Shown here: positions 36,088-48,790 of the stretch, piece by piece | Layout: every line of letters begins with the position of its first letter | Numbering within the stretch: position 1 is the stretch's first letter | Assembly: GCA_000697055.1 (NCBI GenBank) | Contig: JNDT01001313.1 | Location: 1-64,000, forward strand | Source: Saksenaea vasiformis B4078 | Taxonomy: Eukaryota > Mucoromycota > Mucoromycetes > Mucorales > Saksenaeaceae | DNA: 64,000 nt | Direction of reading: 5' to 3' | The notes under the pieces: model-generated | The model's database searches: none | What the model was told of the DNA's origin: nothing | The model's input: the letters and a program-made list of their open reading frames with translations, nothing else | Program-made: the position numbers and the translations under genes

Positions 36088-39000
36088 TTAAAGGCGACCC
36101 TGCAAAACATATTCGATGCTGGTGTTGATAAATTCCTTCTTGGGTGTCATGTCAAATCCGAAGAAGGCACTCAGTTGTTCTCGAACTAAAGTCATTTGTC
36201 AGTATCAATCCTTTCGTCTCTCTGTTCATTACAACGTACCTTGTTTCTTAGTGACACTCATCAAATTGGCTGTTGCGAGAATATTCTTAATCTCGGAGAG
36301 AATCTCATCATCTGAGGGGAACCCAGGTGGTGTCATTGGTTGCAAACCACCTTGTGATACTGGCACTGAATACTGACTTGCATAACCACCCATCATTGGC
36401 ATTTCATATTCACTTGGTTGGGCCATCATTCTACTTCCAGCAACACTTCGTTGGTCGTACATCGCACCAACCTGTTCTTGTGGCATCATGTAACTTGCAC
36501 GATCCTGTGGCATCATATAGCTTGCACGGTCTTGAGGCATCATATAACTAGCTCGATCTTGAGGCATCATGTAACTTGCCCTGTCAGTCATCATGGGTGG
36601 ATTTCCTCCGTACTCAGACCCGGTACCAATGACAGATCCTGCGTAAGGACTACGTGATCGTGTTGCCCGCTTGTCACCAGCAACATTAGTATCGCGGAAA
36701 TAGTCATAGTCGCCCGCTTGGCTGCCACCACCGTACTGACTTCGTCCGTCATGAATGACCGATCCAGCTGCTCGAGATCCACGGGATCGGTGACTATGGT
36801 AACTGTTTCCAGTGACACCAGTCTCCTTCGAACCACTAGAGCCCATTTCCCAAAGCTCTTGTTCATACACGCTCCATTTCTTGAGCGGAATCATCTTCTC
36901 GTCGAACTTTTCGTCATCAGCCACGATAATCTTCTTCTGTTTGTTGTCACCAACGACAACACGCGTGTTACCCCATGAGAAATCATCGAAATGCCAGAAT
37001 GAGTACACGGGTAGGAAGAAAGAGAATACAGGAATGGCAAGAATATAAAAGATCATCCAACCGATGTGCTGCCATTGGCGTTTGAGAATGAAAAGAAGTG
37101 CTTGAAGACCATAGACACCTGCCAACATGGCAACGGCCAGGATAGGGAAGGGACCAGTTTTGGAAGCAATCACGTAGATCAAATACACCAAGTAGATCAC
37201 TGTCACAGGCAAAGTGAGGGTACCAATCAAATCAAGCAACACGACAAAGCGCATAGAGAAACAGCAGAAACCGCAAAGATCAGGAAGCAACACCAGTTCG
37301 AACAGGTTGTGAATCGTAGAGTTAATCCAACGACGACGTTGAGACAGCAAAACTTGCCAGCGATCAGGAGCAACAGTCTTACACTGAGCATGTGGAGTGA
37401 ACTTCATCTTGTACTGTGGGAAATGTTTCATCATCAGTGTCGTCAGATAACGATCTTCACCAAGATGGAGCAAGTTCTTCTTGTGCAGTGTGTCAACGTG
37501 ATTATCCGAATAATCCGAAATGATTTTAGGTGAAATGATCAACGGTTCATTCTTGACGGGCGTTCGAATACGGTACATACAGAAACAACCAGGCAAACAA
37601 GTGACAGAGCCGAAAAGCGATTCAAACGCCTTTGCCAGATGATGGGAAATGTAGTATTCGTAAACCTGAATCATAGTCGTCCATGAATTGTCTTCGTTGG
37701 ATAATTTTGTTTCACCACAGAGACCGATGATACGACCATCGTGAAGCATGCAGGAAATCATATGATTGAGAGCATTTGGCAGGACTTCCGTATCGGAATC
37801 GACCATGAGAATATACTCATAGAAAGATGGGTTGACACCAATGACGTTCTTAATTTGATGGTACATCTCGAGTTCCAGGGGAGTCATCTCGCCATCAAAG
37901 TGCACCTTGCTCAAAAAGTTCATACAAATCATCTGCGAATCACGCTTGCCACGATTGCCAGGCTTTGCACGTTCAGATGCCTTTCCAACCTTGACCACAA
38001 CAACATATGGAACAACATGACCTTCGCATTCGTATAGACCTGAGTACACCTTGCCGTAGTTGAGCTGTTTGCTTCCTTCGCCAATGGACTTGAACATGAG
38101 TGGTTCAGGATCGTTCTTCGTATCATAGCCAAGGACATCCAACACAATACGGGGCGTTGGTCGGTCGTTACCGCTACCCATAATCATACCGTCAGCAATA
38201 ATGAACAGCAATTTGCGCTTGTCATCGTAATTCAACATAGTCAACGAGTCAATGGTTTTCTTCAGCGATTCCTCATCCTCCGTGTAACAAGGAACTTGAC
38301 AAATGACGAACTTGTCGTGATCTTCTGGTGTAGGTGCACCGCCAAACTGAAGGGCAGCAAGGAATTTGATCAAGATGGTGAAACACATAACGCATGCAAA
38401 AGCCAGCAGAAGATAGTTGGTGAACATACAACGTGCCGAATCACGAACATCAACATCACCAATGTAGAACATGTTGTTCAGACAATTCAGGTTCATCGCC
38501 TGTTGTTCTGGTGTCATGGCACCCTTATATTGGTTCCATTGTTCCGTGATATCTCCTCCACCGAACTTCTTGAAAATTTGTTCCACGGCTTCGTTCAGAT
38601 AATGGTAATCACCTCCTGCCGCACCTGCGTCGTACCGGCTAGCAGTATTCATGTAGTCAGTAATGTCATAAACCTTGCCGTTAATTGCACCAGTCAAGCG
38701 GCCCCAACCGTCGTAGTCCCCTCTCAACATGTTCAAGGGATGTACTAGCGGTCCTTTTTTGTACAGGTTCATAGTGGGCAGGAACATATTCCAGTACCAT
38801 TGCGGGTCGCTCATTTTGCTGAGTGATGGAACCTTGTTCTGGTTGCCAGAGTAATGAGTAAAGCTAACGGTAGGGAGCGAGGTGTTTGCTTCGACAGTAA
38901 CAATCGGGTTCGACACCAAACCATCACATGCCATGGTCAAAGGTGGAGGGATCACAGCGGAGGCGTCTTGCCCTGCAACTGGCTTCATCGTTTCGAAGTT

Positions 39001-42000
39001 TGCTGGGAAAAGTGTGGTGCCGTGCGTCGACCGCACAAAGTTGGTAATATCGTACACGGTACCTCGGACACTCACGTAAAAGTTGTCTTGCGTGTTGTGG
39101 TCTGCGACATTGGAAATGGAGTACATATTTTTTGTTCCTGGACAAATCACCTCTCCCAGACCAACAATAAAGAAGATAGTGATAGCTGAGAAAAAGAAGA
39201 TAAATATACACAGAGTTGTCTTTTCCCGCCACGCCATCTGGACGTCTTCACGATTCATCTTGCCGAACCAGCGGAGGAAAGGTGAAGGGATCCACCAAGT
39301 CATGAGCCATACGAAACGAACCCACCACACGCGTACTGCAGTAATGGGAACTTCTTCGACGGATTCATGCTGAGGAGGAGAATAGTCTTCGACCATTTTG
39401 CTCATATCCATGTTTGGACCAAATCTGGTAAAATAAGGTTAGCCCATCTTCTATTTGACAGAGCAGATACTTACGCTTCTGATAAACCGCCTTTTACACC
39501 CCATTCTGATTCTTCGCCCCACTGACTACCGTCTATTTCGCGTTTCATGCCATCCTCACTTTCGATGTAACTGGCGCCGTCTTCGTACACAGAGGAACCC
39601 ATCATTCCTGCAGCCATACCGGGACGTAGATGGTCACCCTCGGGTTGCAGAAGGCGGGCTTGACTGTCCTGGTAGTAACCGCCCATATCGTGGGAATCAC
39701 CACGGGGAACATCACCGAGCACGCCTTGCTGGGCTGGGTCCAAGCCCTTGGCACGCGCTCGTTCTTCTTTTTCAGCCGCACGAAGACCATCTTCCAACTC
39801 CTTCCATGTTTCGAAAGATAGCCAGATCATTTCGTGACCAACGACAGCCTGGTGTTCGGTCCAGTTCATGATAGCAGCCACTACTTCTACCTGATCACGC
39901 TCCGCCTTTGAAGCATCGATTTGCAGTGACGATACGAATCGGTCATAACGCGTCAGGAATTCAGCGAAAGTGTAATAGTTGGCGACTTCTTGACTACAGC
40001 GTAGCGTCAAGTCTGGCAGCAAAAACGCTCGAACTTGCATCTTTACGCGTTTCATATCGAACATGTCTGGTGATTGTGAGTCATTCGGTCGAATGTGAAT
40101 AACGTTGTAAATGCGGGTATCAGAGATAGTGTAGAAAAGATCTCGCAGGGTCATGTACAGCTGATCCATGACAGTCATCACTTGCATGTTTTCGTATGCC
40201 TCCTCAGCTTCCTTTATCAATTTCTGCTTGCGAATTTCTTCTGCGTCGAGCTCGCCGCTTTCGGGTATCGGGGCATTCGCTAGAGCATTGTCAAGATTTT
40301 GACGGCGCTTGTTGGGGCGTTTCATTGATGGTGCACGTGTAGGTTTGCTGGTCAACTGAGCGTTGACAATGGTTCGATCATCTTTTGGATGCGACTCTGT
40401 CGCCATACCTGTGCCGTGGAACAAGTTGGAAACAAAAGTGTTTGAGCTGTTATCACGCAGAAGATTGACAAAATCGGGCGATAGTGTATCCAAATTCTTT
40501 TCCAAAAATGATTCGACAGTGTAGTGAACCGTTCCAGAGAAATGGTTGATACCAAATGAGTATGTCTGTGTTGACTTTGAGAAGGATGAGTGCGAACCAT
40601 ACTGGCGTTGAAGATTTGCCAAGAAGTTTGCTTCGGTTGCATCTGTTGCACCACTTTGTAGCTTGGCACAATCGCGGTCCATGACACCGACAATACCACC
40701 CATGCCCAATGCTGCGGACTTGCTGACATTCTTTCCCTGAATGTCTTTCTCTTTACCAACAATGAGGTCCACACAGCCCGAGTTGTCCATTGTGATCACT
40801 TTTGGCAGTGGAACACCGTCTCGGATCATCATGCCGTTCATACCTTCATTGTCGTTGAATCGCTGATTAATTAAAAACTGATGTACGCGTTCATTGGCAA
40901 AATTGGTGCAGAATTCCTCAAAACCATTGGTTTTAAAGTTCTGGAAACCAAACTGGTCAAGGATGCCAATAAAATTTGCGGGCTCGCCGTCGTTGTAGCA
41001 GATCTTGGTATTGAGAGATTCGACGATCCAGAGGAAAAGCACGTTGTAAAGAGCCCGTGCCAATGAATCTCTCTGCTCAATCGCACCCTGTGGATTTAAG
41101 AAAATAGTACAAAGCTCTTTGCGGATAAGCTTGAGCTTATAGGTCAACGATGTTTCCAATTTTGCGGGCGAGACACCAAGCATGGCGGCCACAACATCCA
41201 ATACTTCGCGGTTCTTGACGCTACAAGCTTCTTGAGCAAAGTTTCCGGCGTCATGATTGTCCATAAACTGTAAGTTGCCTAGATGAAGGATAGCCGCCAG
41301 CAACTGGAAGATTTGGGTCACGGTCTTTGCCTTGAAACCGCACACCTTGAGAGCACTCTTGAGATCACTGAAAGCAATTTCATCATTCACGTCTGGCACG
41401 GTGATGCATTTTGATTGAGCGAGATAATGAAAATAATCGGGACTGAAATTGATATGCAGTGCAGTTTTTTCTTCAACCGTTGTGCCTGCCATCAATGAAT
41501 AGAAAATATGGAAAGATCTCTCTTCCTTAGGAACAGCTGTCAACCGAGACTTGTCAAAAGCATAGGTCAAGGTCTTTGCACCCAAGATGCGACCCCTTTC
41601 GCTGAACTGAATCTCTTGAAAAATACTGAACTTGGAGGCGGAAGAATTCTGGGTCGTGCGAGCATTACCAAAAGCTTCAAGGATGGTCTGAGCTTCACGG
41701 ATTTGTATCTGTAATTTCGTCTCTTTCTTGCTATGAGTGGAAAGTAATAATAATTGATCAAGCAGATGCTTGCGGGTTGTGCTTTTTCCAGAACCGGTGA
41801 TTCCACTACCACATGCGTGATTAATATGTGTCATTTACCATATTTGTGCAGGGACCAGTAGAACCCAGACACACAGCCAATGGCTTAGTTGCCCTTGATC
41901 TAAGACTTTACCTCAATACGATACTTTGGTCTTCGCCTGTTCTTCGCATATGGAAATATACTCTCGCGGCAAGATCGTACACGTGAGGCTGCATAAAGAG

Positions 42001-42237
42001 TTTGTGCTCGGAAACATCCCGATAACCTGCGTCAGCATAGGCTTCCAATGTCGCATTATTGAGAAGTTCCAGTTGCTGATAGGGGTTAACCACAACCAAG
42101 TTCGAGTGGCCAGCCCGGGTGTACGGCAGGTTACGCCTAAACCTGCTCTGCAACAGGTTTGTGACGCTCTCCTCCGATGGCGGTTGATTTCCCGCTGTGA
42201 TGAGACGTGACAGGTCTGTGCGAGATTCGTCTTGCAT
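36088..42237 (-). CDS. chitin synthase with myosin-like motor domain (class V/VII)
   Basis: Polymerises UDP-GlcNAc into chitin at hyphal tips. Exons 42237-41912, 41805-39475, 39424-36240 and 36185-36088 total 5940 nt (1979 aa) in phase. The N-terminal third is a myosin motor-like domain; its P-loop GITGSGKST is formed across intron 1, and GILDQFGFQNF is in the relay region. Membrane segments and a cytochrome b5-like domain (FYVSVRGTVYDITNFV) follow. The catalytic domain has DSDTEVLPNAL, LGEDRYLTT and QRRRWINST, the chitin synthase signature. The C-terminus carries four 9-aa repeats and a DEK-type terminal domain (ILATANLMSVTKKQ, REQLSAFFGFDM). Codon use is biased, suggesting strong expression. 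Length and order are normal for the class. Confidence 0.96.
36478..36588 (-). repeat. 27-bp tandem repeat inside the chitin synthase gene
   Basis: Four consecutive units encode DRASYMMPQ. The units differ at silent positions, so the repeat is constrained at the protein level. It lies in the hydrophilic tail between the last membrane segment and the DEK-type domain. Confidence 0.9.
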
Positions 42238-44250
42238 GTTATGAAAATGAGGGGAATGTTGTCGGACCGCGCTCTATAGTCCAGTTCTTGCGATGTATGA
42301 TACAGAAGTTAAGACAGCAATACGATAGAGTAATGAATAAGAGGATTTGAATCACCTACGAAAGCAATTGTGTACCAATGCAATCGAGATGGTGTTCAGG
42401 AGAAGTAAGGGAATGCAGAAAGAAGAAGGAAAGCCCTCTCGGACGTCTATTGATTGTTTTTTTCTAGCTCAACGGTGGAATCTAAAAATCTTCTTGTCGT
42501 ACAGACATGAACGACTATTTTTAACATCGAAGCGCGACTTGCGACCCAAATTTAGACCCCTCTCGCGCTTGAATCCGTACGATTTATGCTGTGAAAAAAG
42601 TGGATAACATCCATGTTTCTACCTAAAATAAAGAAACCCTGCGCACTCTTTTCTCTGCCCTCCACAACCCCCCTTTCATGTGCTTGAACCAAAATAGATG
42701 AAAATGACAGATTGCGGGTGTACCTCGAGACTGTGACTTGCGATAACTTTTTCCCCTACGACCTCACTCGCAGCCTCCCGAAGCATCTATGCAGCTCTAT
42801 GCCCAAAAAGTGTTTGTTATTATTCTATATACTATTGTTAGGAAGTGAAAAGACGACATCTCATCGCCATTGCTATGCATTCAGACAAGATGACAAGCTA
42901 TACACCGTAGACCAATGGACAGAATAGAAAGTATACCAAGCGCGTAAGACGTTACAATTGATATTACCCCATGAACACGTTTGGGTCGGGTTGAAATTTC
43001 AATCAATTTGAAATCGTACACATCAAAGGAGTTTGTTTTCACCGCTTGAGTGGGGATAAAAAAAATATTCTACAAGAAGTGAAACAAGGATTGGACAATA
43101 CAGCTCTCCCCGAGCACTGAACTCGATTTATCTGCTCAGGACTGGCGACAGATTTATAAACAGTACGGGGAGTCTGGCCACAACAACAGCCGATCATCGG
43201 AAAACTACTTGATGAAAGGATTATTGCCGTGTAACAGCAACTCGGGTGCGACCCCATGCTGGACCAATTCCGACAGTGAGGTTCGGAGCGCTTCCCTACG
43301 ATCGCTGATCCTCAAAACGAGGGACGACTTACCGTGCTTTCCACCCTTTCTGTAGTACGCAGAGCACAAGTTTTTAAACAGAAAAGAAGTGACAATTGAT
43401 CACACTCTCTAAGACCCAAGTATGTCGTGAATCTTATCGAGTGTTCAGCCGGATCAATACAAACACGGTAATTTCGGAGTGCGAAGCATGTGGATTTGTA
43501 AACACACGGCAATCAATGCTGTTTGTTGCTTCTCATAATGATACAAAATCATAAAATGTCATTGGTAACCAATCGTACAAAGAAAACAGGAGCTTGTGGT
43601 GCGCAGACTGTCGTAAAAATAACATAACGATATATCCATTTCGTACCTGCGACCTTCCTGACGACTCGCCTGACTCTGATGCCTGCTGACCAGAGCTCGC
43701 GTATCACGATAACGAAATGACGGTATCAATCTTAAAATGGTGTATATGTTATTCCAAAGCAACCACTCAATTTTGGCATGAAGAACGCGGAAGAACATAA
43801 AGAAACCGATCTATTTACGCCAAACACCGGGTCCCATTTCTCAGAACAAGGGTAAACTGATTTCTAAATTTACACAGGCCCCAACTCTCACGAGCTGGGC
43901 TATAGCTTGTAGCAATGAACCTCCGCCTAAACATTCGGAGCAGCATCCTGTATGGTAGCTAGTTTGACACAATGGTAGATTGTCAATGGTAGACGTACCC
44001 TACGTCTATGTAACCACATGTTTGGAAAAAAAAAAAGATAAAGTTAGCGGCATTTATAGACCATTTTCGGATCGTAAATTGGAAAGCATCGCAAGACTCT
44101 TGTCATGAAGAGGACTGAACCGTCAGGTGAATGATAAGGACTACGTTACCTTTGTACCAGATAGGATACATGTAGATCATGTGCGTTGCTTTTGTGTACC
44201 AATGAAAAAGTAGTCGGTTTTGTAAACTTGTATACTAAGACCGGGCGGTT
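42238..44250. other. long intergenic region upstream of the chitin synthase
   Basis: About 2 kb without a recognisable gene. Pyrimidine-rich stretches near 42640-42690 could belong to the long leader or promoter of the chitin synthase. ORFs here (for example 42347-42607 and 43039-43257) show no family resemblance. Confidence 0.55.
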
Positions 44251-44253
44251 CTT

Positions 44254-44264
44254 GGAATATAAAA
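44254..44264 (+). promoter_or_regulatory. TATA-like element with no recognised gene
   Basis: GAATATAAAAGG lies about 115 bp before an ATG at 44381 (MARKRTNSIF, 37 codons). The codon after the second residue forms a GTAAGA donor, and several AG acceptors follow, so a small spliced gene is possible between 44381 and about 44750. No family is recognised in any joined reading I tried. Confidence 0.3.
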
Positions 44265-45588
44265 GGTCGATCTCCGCGAATTCTAAAACGAAAGCTCGCA
44301 GGTGGCTGTTGCGTTTCGTGGAAGAGCAGCGAAAGTAAAAGAGCTTGTTGAGAACAGTTGTATCAGAACCTGCCGCACCAATGGCGCGTAAGAGAACAAA
44401 TTCTATTTTCGGATTTCAACATACTATTAAACGCTTTCATGTAAGGAGAAGGCGGTTTGTGGCTACACAATACTCCGAAAACGTTTGAATACGCTTGAGT
44501 AACCCCGCCTGTAGGAAATTTCTTGAAGCAGTTTCATTCCATGGTGCTATGACGCTTCCCTCATGTCTATCACTACATGTCTTGATTTACATCTATCGAC
44601 AGGTAAGAATTATGCTCAGTAAATTGTGGCAAAAGCATTACACATCCTTGCAGCAAGGACTCCTACAGCTGCTGCTTCCATTAGCGGGCACTTTCTGTTT
44701 TGGACGTATCGCTGTCGCTCGCTTACATTTCTTTAATGGAGCCTAAATCAGTAACTTGAATAACTTAGCCTACTCAGAACGGCAAGAGCATTCATCGTCT
44801 TCCACTACTACGAAGTAGTTGTCTGTGGAACGTAACATTATCCTCCTGCATGTAGGAGGAAAAGTTTGTTAAGTCTCGCCCAATTCTATCGGCAGACATC
44901 ATGCATCGCAATGCACCATAACGAAGTATCTTCAGGCATGAATAGTATATCCCCTGTAGAATATGACGTTCTAAGGTGGAACCATTGCAAACTGCGCATT
45001 ATGATTAGTTGTCACAAACTAGTGGTACGACGTACTTTTGACTTGACGTGACAGTACCTGTTTGTCTAATCGAAAGCTCACTGCTTCTTGTCGCATGATT
45101 GGTTTAGCACCATTGCAAATGGTACCTACTTATGCAAATGTTTTTTCTAGATCATGTAGTCTCCTTTTCTGTAGCTTGCAAGGCTTATTACGGGTAGCAT
45201 CTTTCCATCGATAACGACTGACCAAAAACGCGATCTCTATAGTGGATAGTGTATCGACTCATGTTATCTTACTATTTATATCTTAAAGAGGGACAAGTTT
45301 ACTACGGGAATTCGCCCAAGTGTAAGGGTAGAGTATCCTTTAAGTTCAAATACAAATAAAAGCATTATGTTAGAAAAGGCTCTTGGTAACTTGGCAGTGT
45401 ACTTGTCAAAGATGGATTCTGACTTTGCAGAGCAGTACGCTGAACAGTCAAAGATAAAATTAACAGCTGAAACAGATACCTAAACAAAGTGATAAAGGTA
45501 TGTTTATTCTTGGTAGTCTGGCAAGGAAATAGTGGCATGACAGCAGCTACAACGAATAGAAGAATCCGCGATATTCGTATCTCTGATC
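44265..45588. other. intergenic region, possible unrecognised small gene
   Basis: Apart from the TATA-like element and the possible short ORF at 44381, I see no gene. The plus-strand ORF at 45489-45695 is the complement of the TBCA terminal exon and adjacent DNA. Confidence 0.5.
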
Positions 45589-46059
45589 TTAATTATCCTC
45601 AGATGCATATGCTTCCACCTGAGAAAGCACAGCTAAGGCTTCAGTTAATTCAGTGGAATTCGTGTACTCTGGATCCTCCTATAGAATCATGGTGAGCATA
45701 CTGCAACGCAATCTTCCGTAATACACTACCACTTTGTTTTGCAAGTCTTGGTAGGCCTTGATCAATCTCTGTTTCACGTCGGGGATCATATTCAATGTCT
45801 CCTCGAGCACCTCTCGCTACATAATGTTAACGTAACTACCGGTGTTAACATACGCTATAACTAACCTGCTTTCGAACATCAGCCTCATCGGCATTCTCTG
45901 AAATGAGTTTGTCGATCCGTTTCTGCTGATACTCCGCTTCTTTTCCGTAGGCGAGATGTTCTTTATAGATACTGTGAAATCGTAAGTTATTATACAACAA
46001 TGTCGCTGTACTCACCGAGAAACAACGTTGGTTTTGATTTTCAATTCGCGAAGGGTCAT
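45589..46059 (-). CDS. TBCA: tubulin-binding cofactor A
   Basis: Captures beta-tubulin intermediates during tubulin heterodimer assembly. All four exons are too short to stand out as ORFs: 46059-46016, 45971-45866, 45816-45730 and 45678-45589, together 327 nt (108 aa), the same length as human TBCA. The protein starts MTLRELKIKTNVVSRIYKEH, continues with a charged three-helix bundle (YGKEAEYQQKRIDKL, REVLEETLNMIPDVKQRL) and ends VEAYASEDN. All three introns are GT-AG and the phase closes at each. Neighbouring DNA is non-coding for kilobases on both sides, so this is a compact isolated gene. Confidence 0.93.
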
Positions 46060-47330
46060 GCTGTCAAATTGAATGAAGGTTGTTGGGGGGCTTTGTTTTC
46101 ACCGGGAAATGAATGCGTACCCAAACCCGTTGAATTGATTCAACGTTTAGCCCGGGCCGGAACTTGGACCCCTCGAGACGACTCCCGATATTGCTTATCG
46201 CGAATCTAGCCGTGAGCATTAAAGGATCAGGTCTCTGTATTACGCTTAGAATTTGCTGTGGGTAACACTGATTTGTATGGTGATAGCAGACGCATAAGCA
46301 TAATACTGGAAAAATTGTAAAGTTTTAGACTATGCAGTGCAGCGTATACATAGTATGAGTATCGTTTTTCTGTTACCAGAGACAGTCATCCAATTCACCG
46401 AGCTGGGATGTAACTATTGCCATGACACAGAGTACACTTTGATTTGAGTTGATATTATTGCCATAACCGAATCCTTTGGGGTAGTAGCTCTCGCCGAATA
46501 CCGTAAATGGCATACTTTATTGTAATGAAAGAGCTATTCACAGCTTCCGCTTCAGTAACTGTACCAACACACTCCAACTAGTCAGAGTTTCTTTCCCAAC
46601 GGTCTCAGTCACACATAACCTCCAACTAGAAATGTTGTATATGCATAAACTCTACATGCTAGTGTTGTGGTGAACGATGTTGGTACAATGGACGATATTG
46701 ATATGGACACTACTTCTTTACACGGTGAACAATATTGGAGGTGATAATATAAACTGGTATACAAATACTGAGATGTCGGTTAATGCGGTGTGTTCGATCG
46801 GACTGAAGAGTACGTGAGACTCGGCATGGAAGCTTTATTCAGTGAAAGAACCAGGAACTCTGGTATTAAGATTACTACCCAATTAACCGAGCTATCTGAA
46901 TTGTGCTGAGTATACATTCTGATATTGATGTATGACAAAGATGTCCAGACACAACAGATACGCACTTGTTTAAGTTTCAAAGCAGCAGCGGGCAATGTCT
47001 GTGGAGGTTCTTTGATCGATCAAGCAGCTGACGAAGCTCAGGTGTGGATCAAGATGGCCGTTTTTTGTCGTCAGATACTAATGGACCGTTTCTTTTGTTT
47101 TTTTTTTTATCTGCATGATTAGATGGTTGAGGAGAAGCAATGCATTCAATGTATTCATGGATAAGAGACGAGAGATTGTATCAAATGAATCAGGAACTTG
47201 AATATGAGCAATCTCTGTCATGGTGTACATTGCCTCGTGTTTCAGTTCAGCCAAGTAAAACCGGATGTTGAAGCCTATAATATCCCCATTTTAATATCTG
47301 CACTATTCAATACGGATCCAAACATACCAG
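46060..47330. other. intergenic DNA with coding-like fragments
   Basis: Short open stretches (for example 46925-47095 and RRSNAFNVFMDKRREIV near 47130) look like decayed coding sequence. Two related words, CCAATT-ACCGAGCT, occur near 46389 and 46877. Nothing is long or conserved enough to name. Confidence 0.4.
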
Positions 47331-47334
47331 GTAT

Positions 47335-47623
47335 TTGAAACGTAACACAAGTGGCAGTCGTGCCAGAACCGTGTTTTTTTCCAAACATGGCCAATCACAA
47401 CAAATCCTTGCGAAGTCCATCAGTGTTCCTGTTTGGTTCAGCAACCTTTGCTTCACCTTGTTCAGTTGTCCTATCGTATCATGGTTGTGCGAACAAAGAA
47501 ATCACTGCATCAGGTCCGCCGTGTGACCTATTACTGTGCCTCTATGGTGTGATTGTAGCAACCCCTCGTAGAAGTATGCGTTTTTCTGGATCGGCGAGAA
47601 TGGCGGTAAGAATTGGGTCGTAA
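47335..47623 (+). pseudogene. coding fragment, possibly a decayed Fanzor-like RuvC gene
   Basis: A 90-codon frame reads SPSVFLFGSATFASPCSVV followed by LSYHG. This resembles the glycine-rich strand that precedes the RuvC-II motif in Fanzor-type proteins (compare AYGDAMF at 31267 and MAIGTQGTG at 60823 in this window). A later RRSMRFSGSARMA could be a remnant of the region after it, with the cysteines lost. No RuvC-I or RuvC-III motif is visible and flanking frames are broken. This is a weak assignment. Confidence 0.25.
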
Positions 47624-48006
47624 ATGCAGTTCCACAACTCAGTCTCGCTTATGCATGTGGTATTGGCTACTGACATGATAGGGATTTTTGAGAGACCATA
47701 AGCGTATTATACAATTAGTATTGAGGAACATTTGATTGACAACGCATCTACAGTACTTGCAGCAAAGCAAGTTCCAGCATTACTCTTGATACATTGTATG
47801 ATTGTTTGCAGGCAATCCCAAGCAGCTTTGGCATGACTTCAAGGCGGGACGAAGGGTTCTTTGGTTCAGGGTGTGTTAATTCATCAACAATATTGTCTTT
47901 TTCTTAGGAGCCACACCAAAATCTCGGCCCGGAGGTCAATAAAGTTTAGGGTAGTTTTGGTGGGTGTGCGGTTGTGCAAGGTATGGCCCCAAAAAGTGCG
48001 GGTCGG

Positions 48007-48690
48007 ATTAGGTCTGGCTCCTAAGATATCTGATAGTATTGCTGATTTGCAGAAAGGTAGCATCAGGGAACTTAAGGTCGTGGTTGAGAAAATCAGCACG
48101 GGATTGAGAGTACAGGCTGTTGGGTGTATCCTCGCCAAATGTGTCAGTCATCATTTGGCTATATTGTCCTTGCTTCAAAATGAGCACGTGGGATAATGCC
48201 GCAATTTCATGTGTTTGGGTCCCAACTTTAAGACCCTCTCCATTACAAGCTGCTTGTAATGCCTTTTGCTTGTAAGTATGAAAACGTAAAGTCATGTTTG
48301 TTGAATCGATCATGAACGATTCATTGGGAACTGGTCCCAGTCCGAAACCACGAGGGTGACGCAAGGTTGTAGGGCTGGCAGTGTTGAAAAACTCGTCAAT
48401 TTCGTCCGCAAGTGCTAGAGGTTGTGCACATTGATGATGACTTGGTGCACCAGGAGACCAATATGGATTCTTTTATGATGTATTAGGATGAATTCTTTAC
48501 AACAAATCTTTAAAGTGTCCGCATGTAGTACCTCATTGTCAATGTCTGTGTCAGAATAATTGTTATTATCGTCACCTTGCACACGTGTTGGACTGGGTGA
48601 AAGTGCTGTGGTCGTTTCCGCAGTAGGAGCAGAGGAAGAGGATGGGATCTGCAGATAGTAGTTACACTGTTTATTGAACAAACTTGCACT
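48007..48690 (-). pseudogene. hypothetical protein fragment next to the dispersed repeat
   Basis: The frame from about 48416 to 48008 reads DEIDEFFNTASPTTLRHPRG, continues through FGLGPVPNESFMID and KVGTQTHEIAALSHVLILKQ and ends LRSQT. Its composition is that of a real protein. An upstream frame (48681-48500) is low-complexity S/T/D and could be an earlier exon joined through the CTCTAG acceptor near 48415. I do not recognise the family. It stops 100 bp from a copy of the ~480-bp repeat, so it may be cargo of, or a remnant of, that element. Confidence 0.35.
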
Positions 48691-48790
48691 CTAATCTATA
48701 CAAGTTTTACGTCCATGAGGAACCACTTTTACTCTGAGAAAAGAATAAGTATGCGTTCGTTAATACATAAGTTGGTGACAAATTCATACA

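Noticed and set aside
44381..44494. Histone H3-like start (MAR followed by basic residues)
   Set aside because: Only the first three residues agree; later frames show none of the histone fold sequence.
47110..47200. HMG-box-like segment (RRSNAFNVFMDKRREIV)
   Set aside because: Resembles the first helix of an HMG box, but the following frames contain stops and no second helix can be found, so it is not a supported gene or sex-locus gene.
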